From Pseudomonadota bacterium (GTDB lineage: Bacteria > Desulfobacterota > JADFVX01): a stretch of 7,062 nt of DNA. The stretch covers positions 1 through 7,062 of the forward strand of contig JADFVX010000097.1 in the NCBI GenBank assembly GCA_015222755.1. The letters run 5' to 3'. Below the pieces are notes generated by a model. That model searched no databases. It had not been told where the DNA came from and was given only the letters and a program-made list of their open reading frames with translations. The position numbers and the translations under genes were made by a program. Of the stretch, positions 1 to 5,153 are shown one piece after another (the stretch's first letter is position 1; the number at the start of each line of letters is the position of its first letter).

Positions 1-80
1 CTATTTTGCTCTGCATATCCATGAGTACTAACAGATAAACATAAAAACCCTGAGATAAGAATGCTAAATAATTTTTTCAC
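1..80 (-). CDS. N-terminus of a secreted protein, runs off the left edge
   Basis: Only the first 26 codons are in the window, so the function cannot be named. Reading leftward from a GTG at 78-80, the peptide has a Lys-Lys n-region, a hydrophobic core (LFSILISGFLCLSV) and a polar end with a plausible signal-peptidase I site after G-Y-A at residues 21-23, followed by E-Q-N. This is a textbook Sec signal peptide, and no stop occurs before the edge. No in-frame ATG lies upstream; a TAA closes the frame nine codons before the GTG. The ribosome-binding site is weak, but the start lies 17 bases inside the end of another minus-strand open frame (64-243), which would suit translational coupling. The signal peptide itself is fairly clear; the exact start is inferred. 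Confidence 0.55.
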   Translation of the reverse strand, partial: MKKLFSILISGFLCLSVSTHGYAEQN

Positions 81-243
81 TTTTCTGATTTTCCAATGCT
101 TTATTTATTGCAAAGTCATACTCCTCTTTTTTGCTAGATATTCCTAACAAAAAAGTACCTGTTAAATAAAGCACATTTGATACACGATTGCAACTTTCTG
201 GTTGAAAGCTACTACTATTTAAGGGGTGTTGATATTGATACTT
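64..243 (-). CDS. Unrecognised open frame without a clear start; possible truncated gene
   Basis: A 59-codon minus-strand frame followed by TAG, bounded upstream by an in-frame TGA at 244-246. It contains no ATG. The only plausible internal starts are GTG at 172-174 and TTG at 148-150, and neither has a good ribosome-binding site. The peptide looks protein-like: a polar N-terminal part with HPLNSSSFQPESCN, a short hydrophobic run (VLYLTGTFLLGI), then a charged helical tail (SSKKEEYDFAINKALENQKS). I recognise no family. Staying open for 59 codons in AT-rich DNA, and overlapping the next gene's GTG by 17 bases, argue for real coding. The missing start, and the overlap with a candidate rightward promoter at 188-218, argue for a 5'-truncated relic or chance. 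Confidence 0.3.
   Translation of the reverse strand, partial: KYQYQHPLNSSSFQPESCNRVSNVLYLTGTFLLGISSKKEEYDFAINKALENQKSEKII
188..218 (+). promoter_or_regulatory. Candidate MerR/CueR-type promoter upstream of copA
   Basis: TTGCAA (188-193) and TACTAT (213-218) are separated by 19 bases, longer than the usual 17. The spacer carries a dyad directly after the -35 box: CTTTC (194-198), TGGTT, GAAAG (204-208), which extends to 7-base arms with one mismatch. An over-long spacer with a dyad set toward the -35 side is the architecture of promoters activated by MerR-family regulators, which include the copper sensor CueR. The arms are not the classic CueR ACCTT/AAGGT, and no regulator gene lies in the window. 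Transcription would start near 225. Confidence 0.4.
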
Positions 244-256
244 TCAGGAAGTAAGG

Positions 257-337
257 GTGAATCCTGAGAGGTGGTTTAAGAGGAAACTTAAGCTCATTCA
301 GAAGCATTCAAATAACAGTGGACAAGCGGAAAAATAG
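257..337 (+). CDS. Possible 26-residue basic small protein or leader peptide before copA
   Basis: A GTG at 257-259 opens a 26-codon frame ending in TAG at 335-337. AGGAAG at 246-251 is a reasonable ribosome-binding site at acceptable distance. The peptide is strongly basic in its first half (NPERWFKRKLKLIQKH) and polar at its end; I recognise no family. It lies downstream of the candidate promoter and ends 18 bases before the copA ATG, which itself lacks a well-placed ribosome-binding site, so translational coupling is possible. At this length chance cannot be excluded; homologues upstream of other copA genes would be needed to accept it. Confidence 0.28.
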   Translation: MNPERWFKRKLKLIQKHSNNSGQAEK

Positions 338-355
338 GGACTAAGCTTTTAATCT

Positions 356-3106
356 ATGGGCGTTGAAAGGACAGATAAAATTACCCTCCCCGTTGAAGGG
401 ATGAGCTGCGGCAAGTGCTCGGCAAAGGTGGAAGCTGCTCTTATGGGAATGGAAGGTGTTGTTGCCGCGACTGTTTCCCATATCGAAAAAAGAGCCATCA
501 TCGAGTTTGATGCTGGAAAGACGAACAAAGAGGCGTTTGTGCACGTCATTGAAGAGACGGGTTACACTGTTTCTGATGAAGAGTCCGTGTCGGAGACAGC
601 AATCGACCCTGTATGCAAAATGACCGTCAAGCCTGCCTCCGCAAAGGGAGGCTCTTCCGAATATCAGGGTGAGACCTACTATTTCTGCAATCCCAAGTGC
701 AAGAAGAAGTTCGATTCCGACCCTGAAACTATCCTTCACCCAGAGGGAGTACTTACTGATGGGGCAACCCACCCTCACCCTGGCCCTCTCCCTGAGGGAG
801 AGGGAAAAAGTTTGAAAAAGATCGAAGGAGAAATGGTGACTGTGAGCCTTCCTATCTCGGGGATGACCTGCGCCTCCTGCGCCTCAACGATTGAAAAGGG
901 CCTTTCCGCTCTGAAAGGCGTTGCTGGTGCAGCGGTGAACTTTGCCACGGGGAAGGCGACGGTAAAGTATGATCCTGCTCTTGTAAACCCGGGAGACCTG
1001 GAAAAGGCGGTTATAGACTCTGGTTACGAGGTGATCAAATCGTCAGGCGAAGACCTTGCCGATGTCGAGAAAGAGGCGAGGGAGAAGGAGGTCAGGACAT
1101 TAAAAAAGAAGTTTATCTTGGCAGCTATCTTTGCCTTCCCCATATTCTATGTCGCCATGGTGGAGATGATAAGTGAGGGCCTTATACCGGGCTTTATAAG
1201 CCCTTCCCATTATCCAGTCCGCTTTGCCATTTTTCAGGTCCTCATGTCCATTCCCGTTATCATTATCGGCAGGAATTTTTATAGAAACGGTTTTCCAAAT
1301 CTTTTTAGAGGAACGCCCAATATGGACTCCCTCATCGCGCTTGGAACATCAGCGGCCTATCTTTACAGTTTTTATGCCGCAGCTCTTGTTCTCCTCGGCA
1401 GAGACCCTGACGGCAGGTATGTCAGAAGCCTCTACTTTGAGACGGCGGCAGTGATTATCGCCCTTATCCTCTTCGGGAAATATCTGGAAGTGGTGAGTAA
1501 AGGGAAGACCTCGGAAGCAATCAAAAAGTTGATGGGACTTGCTCCAAAGACGGCCATTATTGAAGTGGATGGCGTCGAGGAAGAGGTGCCTGTTTCTGAT
1601 GTGCAGGTCGGCGATGTTGTCATTGTCAAGCCGGGGGAGAAGATACCTGTTGATGGTGAAGTGATCGATGGTAGAACGGCCGTCGATGAGTCGATGCTTA
1701 CCGGTGAAAGCATCCCAGTTGAAAAGAACCCCGGTTCTAAGGTAGCTGCAGCGACGCTGAACAAGACAGGCTCTATAAAGTTTCGGGCCGAGAAAGTGGG
1801 GAAGGATACGGCCCTTGCCCAGATAATAAAGCTTGTTGAGGATGCCCAGGGTTCAAAGGCACCCATCGCCCGCATGGCCGATATCGTTGCCGGGTATTTT
1901 ACCTGGGGGGTCATCGGGGCCGCTAGCATTTCCGGCCTTATCTGGACTCTTGCAGGGACGGCCTTCGGCCTTGCACTTCCGGGCGGAACCTTTATCTTTA
2001 CCCTTACGGTGGTAATAGCGGTTCTGATCATCGCCTGCCCCTGCGCTCTGGGGCTTGCCACACCCACATCGATTATGGTGGGGACGGGCAAGGGGGCCGA
2101 GCTAGGCATACTGATCAAGGACGCCGCAGCGCTTGAACATTTTCGCAAGATCAACTTTGTCGTTTTTGATAAAACGGGCACACTTACGGAAGGCAGGCCC
2201 CGTGTGACAGATATTCTTGCCTTTAATGATTACAATGAAGACGATATTTTACGGATCGCCGCCAGTGGTGAAAAGAAGTCGGAACATCCACTTGCCGAGG
2301 CTATAGTTAATGAGGCCGCAAAGAGGAAGCTGGAGTTTTCAGAGGTGACTCACTTTGATGCCATTCCCGGTCAGGGCATTGAAATCAATATTGATAACTC
2401 CGTCCTCTTTCTTGGGAACAGGAAGCTGATGGATGACAAGAAGATTAATATGCAAAGCGCCGAAAGCGATGCGAGCCGCCTTGCCGATGAAGGGAAGACC
2501 CCCATGTTTATCGCCAAAGGGAACACCTTAATGGGAATCATTGCTGTTGCCGATGTGCTTAAAGAAAGCAGCGTAGAGGCTGTAAAAGAGCTTCATGGAC
2601 TGGGGATCAAGGTGGCCATGCTCACCGGGGACAATCGCCGGACTGCCGAAGCGATTGCCAGGTTGGCCGGAATAGACCGTGTGCTGGCCGAGGTGCTGCC
2701 GGAAGATAAGTCGAATGAAGTGAAAAAGCTTCAGGAAGAAGGATATACAGTGGCTATGGTGGGGGACGGGATCAATGACGCACCTGCCCTTACCCAGTCC
2801 GATGTGGGGGTCGCCATCGGTGCCGGAACGGACGTGGCGATGGAATCAGCCAAGATCGTTCTCATGAAAAGCGATCTCCTCGACGTTGTAAAGGCCTATA
2901 AACTTAGCGCCGCAACACTCAGGAACATCAAGCAGAATCTCTTCTGGGCCTTTGGATATAATACGATCGGGATTCCCATTGCGGCGGGTATACTCTATCC
3001 CTTCACCGGCTTTCTCCTGAACCCGGCCATCGCTGCCGCAGCGATGGCCCTTTCATCCATTTCCGTTGTTTCCAATGCCTTGAGGTTGAAAAGGGTGAGC
3101 TTATAA
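356..3106 (+). CDS. copA: Cu+-exporting P1B-type ATPase with HMA-YHS-HMA N-terminus
   Basis: Inner-membrane pump that moves Cu+ (or Ag+) out of the cytosol using ATP. In the 916 residues, in order: HMA domain 1 with M16-x-C-x2-C21; a YHS/TRASH domain with C87, C111 and C115; a Pro/Gly linker (138-151); HMA domain 2 with GMTCASC (169-175); membrane helices from about 252; the actuator TGES (449-452); the transport motif CPC (561-563); DKTGT with phosphorylated D605; H644-P645 of the nucleotide domain; TGD (757-759); GDGINDAP (803-810). Y868-N869 and M897-x2-SS near the end, together with CPC, are the P1B-1 (Cu+) signature. ATG 356 is the only start that keeps HMA 1; a TAA lies two codons upstream. 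Its ribosome-binding site is poor (AGGGA, 15 bases away). The linker is read through a REP-like palindrome, and a second start is possible at 833. Very likely a copper exporter. Confidence 0.97.
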   Translation: MGVERTDKITLPVEGMSCGKCSAKVEAALMGMEGVVAATVSHIEKRAIIEFDAGKTNKEAFVHVIEETGYTVSDEESVSETAIDPVCKMTVKPASAKGGSSEYQGETYYFCNPKCKKKFDSDPETILHPEGVLTDGATHPHPGPLPEGEGKSLKKIEGEMVTVSLPISGMTCASCASTIEKGLSALKGVAGAAVNFATGKATVKYDPALVNPGDLEKAVIDSGYEVIKSSGEDLADVEKEAREKEVRTLKKKFILAAIFAFPIFYVAMVEMISEGLIPGFISPSHYPVRFAIFQVLMSIPVIIIGRNFYRNGFPNLFRGTPNMDSLIALGTSAAYLYSFYAAALVLLGRDPDGRYVRSLYFETAAVIIALILFGKYLEVVSKGKTSEAIKKLMGLAPKTAIIEVDGVEEEVPVSDVQVGDVVIVKPGEKIPVDGEVIDGRTAVDESMLTGESIPVEKNPGSKVAAATLNKTGSIKFRAEKVGKDTALAQIIKLVEDAQGSKAPIARMADIVAGYFTWGVIGAASISGLIWTLAGTAFGLALPGGTFIFTLTVVIAVLIIACPCALGLATPTSIMVGTGKGAELGILIKDAAALEHFRKINFVVFDKTGTLTEGRPRVTDILAFNDYNEDDILRIAASGEKKSEHPLAEAIVNEAAKRKLEFSEVTHFDAIPGQGIEINIDNSVLFLGNRKLMDDKKINMQSAESDASRLADEGKTPMFIAKGNTLMGIIAVADVLKESSVEAVKELHGLGIKVAMLTGDNRRTAEAIARLAGIDRVLAEVLPEDKSNEVKKLQEEGYTVAMVGDGINDAPALTQSDVGVAIGAGTDVAMESAKIVLMKSDLLDVVKAYKLSAATLRNIKQNLFWAFGYNTIGIPIAAGILYPFTGFLLNPAIAAAAMALSSISVVSNALRLKRVSL
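770..804 (+). repeat. REP-like palindromic element translated inside copA
   Basis: The segment contains a perfect inverted repeat: CCCTCTCCC (784-792), TGA, GGGAGAGGG (796-804), preceded by CACCCTCACCCTGG (770-783). From general knowledge, this CCCTCACCC-CCCTCTCCC-GGGAGAGGG pattern is a dispersed palindromic repeat normally found between genes in many bacterial genomes. Here it is read in frame as HPHPGPLPEGEG, residues 139-150 of CopA, in the linker between the YHS domain and the second HMA domain. Copy number elsewhere in this genome cannot be seen from one window. Confidence 0.75.
825..838 (+). promoter_or_regulatory. Internal ribosome-binding site and start within copA
   Basis: AAGGAG at 825-830 is followed by in-frame ATG at 833 and GTG at 836 (CopA residues 160 and 161). 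The match to the anti-Shine-Dalgarno is better than anything before the annotated start at 356; spacing is short for the ATG (2 bases) and normal for the GTG (5 bases). A protein starting here would begin just before the second GMTCASC and be about 757 residues, a usual length for single-HMA CopA. It may be a working alternative start or a leftover of a formerly separate gene. Confidence 0.4.
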
Positions 3107-3255
3107 CAATGTTCAAGTAAGGGGGAGTAAAACATTAAGGGCGGATCGCAGCCCCATGCTGGGGGATGAAAAAAGTTAAAGAGTGATGACGTAAACATTA
3201 ATGTCACGGGTGTATACCAGTCTCACCAACTAGAAGCAAAAAACATCTAATAAAA

Positions 3256-3263
3256 AGAGGTGA
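3256..3263 (+). promoter_or_regulatory. Ribosome-binding site deciding the lipoprotein start
   Basis: AGAGGTGA is a strong Shine-Dalgarno match. Two ATG codons follow in frame, at 3264 and 3267. Spacing from GAGG is 3 bases to the first and 6 to the second, so 3267 is preferred. The 157 bases between copA and this gene otherwise show only a weak CCCC/GGGG hairpin (3152-3164), with no convincing terminator. Confidence 0.6.
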
Positions 3264-3266
3264 ATG

Positions 3267-3677
3267 ATGAATTCGAATAATAAAAAAAAGGGTAGACCGT
3301 CTTTTGTGCCGGGAGGAGGATTGTTGCTCTTCATTGCTGCTCTTTTTTTGGCGGCCTGTTCTCCCACTGAACCAGAGACTCCCCTGATAGGGATAAATCC
3401 CAGTGAGGTCTGTATGGTGAACGATGCCGTTATGGCCAAACCGCAGATACCGGTGCCTTTTGAAGGCAAGACATATTACGGCTGCTGTGAGGGTTGTGTA
3501 GGGCGGCTGCAAAATGAAAGGGCCATGCGTTTCTCCAAAGATCCTCTGACCGGGCAGGAGGTGGACAAGTCAAAGGCCTTCATACTATCGGGACCTAAAG
3601 GGGAGGCATTATATTTTGAATCTTCTAAAACGGCTGGAAAATATATGGTTTCTCAAGGAACTAAAGATAAGAAGTAG
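3267..3677 (+). CDS. Lipoprotein with a TRASH/YHS-like metal-binding cysteine motif
   Basis: A short envelope lipoprotein, probably a copper-binding partner of CopA. Numbering from the upstream ATG (137 residues): a basic n-region, a hydrophobic stretch (about 19-30), and lipobox L29-A-A-C32, with Ser after the Cys favouring outer-membrane sorting where the Lol rule applies. The mature part has C50-x23-C74-x3-C78 with an extra C75 (YYGCCEGC). This fits the TRASH pattern and has exactly the spacing of the CopA YHS domain (C87-x23-C111-x3-C115). Both modules also share an aromatic YY before the second Cys. A Ser/Lys-rich C-terminal tail (about 100-137) follows. It lies 160 bases after copA on the same strand with no clear terminator between, so co-transcription is likely. 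Metal binding is inferred from the motif, and the metal from context; other TRASH proteins handle different metals. No gene symbol is warranted. Confidence 0.85.
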   Translation: MNSNNKKKGRPSFVPGGGLLLFIAALFLAACSPTEPETPLIGINPSEVCMVNDAVMAKPQIPVPFEGKTYYGCCEGCVGRLQNERAMRFSKDPLTGQEVDKSKAFILSGPKGEALYFESSKTAGKYMVSQGTKDKK

Positions 3678-3679
3678 AA

Positions 3680-3729
3680 AAACAGTTTGATTTAGCAGGG
3701 TGGGCTGTGCCCACCCTGCATAGCTGTTT
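3680..3729 (+). terminator. Strong hairpin after the lipoprotein gene, probable transcript end
   Basis: GCAGGGTGGGC (3695-3705) pairs perfectly with GCCCACCCTGC (3709-3719) around a 3-base loop. An outer AAACAG/CTGTTT pair (3680-3685 and 3724-3729) could extend it. It starts three bases after the stop codon. The tail is not U-rich, so it may act as an imperfect terminator or an RNA-stabilising 3' end. GGGTGGGC/GCCCACCC palindromes are also common dispersed repeats, so it may be a repeat copy doing this job. Confidence 0.6.
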
Positions 3730-3778
3730 AATCGATATTTTCTTCCCTGCTTTCTTCTCCCGGCTTAAATAATTTCTT

Positions 3779-3807
3779 TTGACATTAGCTTTTTTTTATG
3801 CGATAAG
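3779..3807 (+). promoter_or_regulatory. Sigma-70-type promoter for the riboswitch and cytochrome transcript
   Basis: A perfect TTGACA (3779-3784) is followed after 17 bases by GATAAG (3802-3807), preceded by TG at 3799-3800 as in an extended -10. The start would fall near 3814, some 35 bases before the aptamer. The small CAGGT/ACCTG hairpin (3818-3831) would be at the very 5' end of the leader RNA, or could be an operator. Confidence 0.65.
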
Positions 3808-3848
3808 GTTGCATCAACAGGTTTTAACCTGACATATAGAATTATAAA

Positions 3849-3931
3849 AATCTCGAAAAAGCCAAACCAGCCGAGAGGCCGGGGCGGAAAGCAACGGGTC
3901 TTTCAACAAGAAAGCCGGGCTACCAAAGGAT
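3849..3931 (+). promoter_or_regulatory. GEMM-I class cyclic dinucleotide riboswitch aptamer
   Basis: The RNA matches the GEMM-I (c-di-GMP-I) core in order. GCCAAACC (3861-3868) is followed by a P2 helix CCAGCC/GGCCGG (3867-3872, 3877-3882) with one A-C mismatch, capped by the GNRA loop GAGA (3873-3876). Then comes GGAAAGC (3886-3892), whose first A (3888) corresponds to the ligand-intercalating A47 of the Vibrio Vc2 RNA. P3 follows, with ACGGGT (3894-3899), CTTTC/GAAAG (3900-3904, 3910-3914), and the receptor-side strand GCCGGGCTACC (3914-3924). Counting back from AAACC, the base at Vc2 position 20 is G3861, which favours c-di-GMP over 3',3'-cGAMP (A20), but a one-base alignment shift would give A. 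P1 is weak (about 3850-3853 with 3928-3931). Its 3' half is also the 5' arm of the following terminator, so ligand binding should turn expression on. Confidence 0.88.
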
Positions 3932-3958
3932 GAATCTTTGGTATGCCCGGCTTTTTTT
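3912..3958 (+). terminator. Riboswitch-controlled intrinsic terminator
   Basis: AAGCCGGGC (3912-3920) pairs with GCCCGGCTT (3945-3953) and TACCAAAG (3921-3928) with CTTTGGTA (3936-3943), leaving one bulged T (3944) and a 7-base loop. Seven T follow the C at 3951 (3952-3958). The 5' arm is the conserved 3' strand of the aptamer, so aptamer and terminator cannot form together. Confidence 0.92.
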
Positions 3959-4125
3959 ATTTCTTCAGGCCCTCCGGCAAAAGCCGGACAAGAAGATATT
4001 ATCTATAGACTTATACTTGATATTGCAGGCAAATTAACCTTAAAGGGATCGATGCGGTAAAATATTTGAAGGGGAATTGGGTGCTAAACTGGGAAGAAAG
4101 AGATATTGAGGGGTGATTGCTATTA
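3959..4125 (+). other. Leader between the terminator and the cytochrome gene
   Basis: Completes the gene-free stretch 3678-4125. It contains a small hairpin TCCGGC/GCCGGA with an AAAA loop (3973-3988) and ends in the ribosome-binding site GAGGGGTGA (4108-4116). No coding frame and no convincing second promoter were found. The small hairpin lies just past the terminator, so it would be transcribed only in the read-through state. Confidence 0.5.
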
Positions 4126-4932
4126 ATGAAGAATCGTGATTTATTCTTATTAAGAATAGCTGTTTGTGCTGCGCTCTTACTTGCACCTGTACAGCTCTTT
4201 GCCGTGCAGGGGCCTCAGGATGTGTCTAGTACAGCCCACAATCTGGCTTATAGTTTTTCGAATCCAAGACAATGGAGTTCGGATGATCCTGCCCTTGGTC
4301 CTGGTACGGAAGAGGTCTGCGTCTTCTGTCATACACCACATAACGCAGGCGGTGAACTTCCTCTGTGGAACAGGTATTCCTCCAGTGGCTCCAAGCCATT
4401 TCTTATGTACTCCAGTAGTGCGACACTGACTACTGCTACGAAGCAGAATGCAGGTCTCTCTGCAGACTCTCCCTCGCGTCTGTGCCTTAGCTGTCACGAC
4501 GGTACTACGGCCATCAACGCCCTGATCAATACCTCGGCAACAGGTGGGGGCAGGCCTGATTTTGCGGGTACATCGGATACCTCATTTGCAATGACTGGAG
4601 CTTATGACGAAGGTGAAGGGGCTTACCTGGGGACTAACCTGACCAATTCGCACCCAATAAATTTCAATTATAACGATGCGCAGGTAGAAGAGACTACTGC
4701 TGGTTTGAAAACTATTGCTGTTGTAAAGACCGATCTTAAATTTTTCGATGATGATGGCGACGGCACAGCTGAGTTCATGGAGTGCGCCACATGCCACGAC
4801 CCGCATGTTAGCTATGGCTGGCTCACGACTCAAGGCGGATTGCCGTCGGGTACCGGTGATTTAAGATATACCCCTTTTTTACGTAAACCGAATGTGTCCA
4901 GCGCGCTTTGTCTGACATGTCATAACAAGTAA
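4126..4932 (+). CDS. Secreted tetraheme c-type cytochrome
   Basis: Periplasmic or surface electron-transfer protein of 268 residues. A Sec signal peptide covers about 1-27 (KNR n-region, LLRIAVCAALLLAPV core, LFA before VQG). Four CxxCH haem sites are seen: C65-VFC-H69, C120-LSC-H124, C220-ATC-H224 and C262-LTC-H266. The motifs CVFCHTPHNA, SHPINFNY, CATCHDPH and the terminal CLTCHNK resemble the doubled-CXXCH cytochromes common in Geobacter-like bacteria. DDDGDGTAEF (208-217) resembles a Ca-binding loop. ATG 4126 is chosen because GAGGGGTGA lies about 9 bases upstream; a TTG at 4117 abuts that site and is too close. Expression is probably gated by the riboswitch. The partner is unknown: it could be a periplasmic carrier or belong to the filament-forming tetraheme type, but the sequence alone does not decide. 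Confidence 0.93.
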   Translation: MKNRDLFLLRIAVCAALLLAPVQLFAVQGPQDVSSTAHNLAYSFSNPRQWSSDDPALGPGTEEVCVFCHTPHNAGGELPLWNRYSSSGSKPFLMYSSSATLTTATKQNAGLSADSPSRLCLSCHDGTTAINALINTSATGGGRPDFAGTSDTSFAMTGAYDEGEGAYLGTNLTNSHPINFNYNDAQVEETTAGLKTIAVVKTDLKFFDDDGDGTAEFMECATCHDPHVSYGWLTTQGGLPSGTGDLRYTPFLRKPNVSSALCLTCHNK

Positions 4933-4955
4933 GTTATATAGAAATAAGCGGGAGG

Positions 4956-5075
4956 CTACAGATGGCAACTGACACAGTGTGATGTTACTTCCTGTAGCGT
5001 CGCATAAGTCCCCTTTAAATCGCCCTTCTTCTTTGCAATCTCTGCAAAGTTGCTTGCGGCATGTAAAATAGGAAA
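4956..5075 (-). pseudogene. C-terminal relic of a cytochrome c with terminal CxxCH
   Basis: On the minus strand, 39 codons end in TAG and read HAASNFAEIAKKKGDLKG, then TYATLQEVTSHCVSCHL. A helix with FAEIAKKKGDLKG followed by a CxxCH at the extreme C-terminus is the usual end of class II (cytochrome c'-like) small cytochromes. The frame has no Met and is cut by TAA at 5076-5078, so the N-terminal part, signal peptide included, is missing. The intact neighbour at 5154-5612 has the same overall C-terminal plan (ARKKDRKG, DSCVQCH), but the two are not close copies, so this is more likely a relic of a separate family member than a fresh tandem duplicate. It lies just beyond the hairpin at 5090-5123. 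Confidence 0.7.
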
Positions 5076-5089
5076 TTAGATTAATAATT

Positions 5090-5127
5090 AAAGCCCGGAA
5101 TCGACTAAGCGATTCCGGGCTTTCTTT
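5090..5127. terminator. Bidirectional terminator between convergent cytochrome genes
   Basis: A perfect 14-base inverted repeat: AAAGCCCGGAATCG (5090-5103) and CGATTCCGGGCTTT (5110-5123), with loop ACTAAG. The rightward tail is CTTTCTTTG and the leftward tail TTTAATTATTAA, so it can serve the tetraheme gene on the plus strand and the small cytochrome gene on the minus strand. Confidence 0.88.
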
Positions 5128-5153
5128 GTTGTGTAGGGCGTCTCTTTCAGGTC

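Noticed and set aside
341..778. 145-codon open frame on the minus strand over the copA 5' end
   Set aside because: Antisense of the first HMA and YHS domains of CopA; no coherent protein and no ribosome-binding site.
1432..2181. 249-codon open frame on the minus strand
   Set aside because: It lies wholly opposite copA, whose motifs are intact. The translation is Ser/Thr/Pro-rich with no recognisable domain, as expected from the antisense of a GC-rich gene.
3196..3205. ACATTAATGT palindrome in the copA-lipoprotein gap as an operator
   Set aside because: A 10-base AT-rich palindrome is expected by chance, and no promoter elements surround it.
4117..4119. TTG start for the tetraheme cytochrome
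   Set aside because: It directly abuts the ribosome-binding site; the ATG at 4126 has normal spacing.
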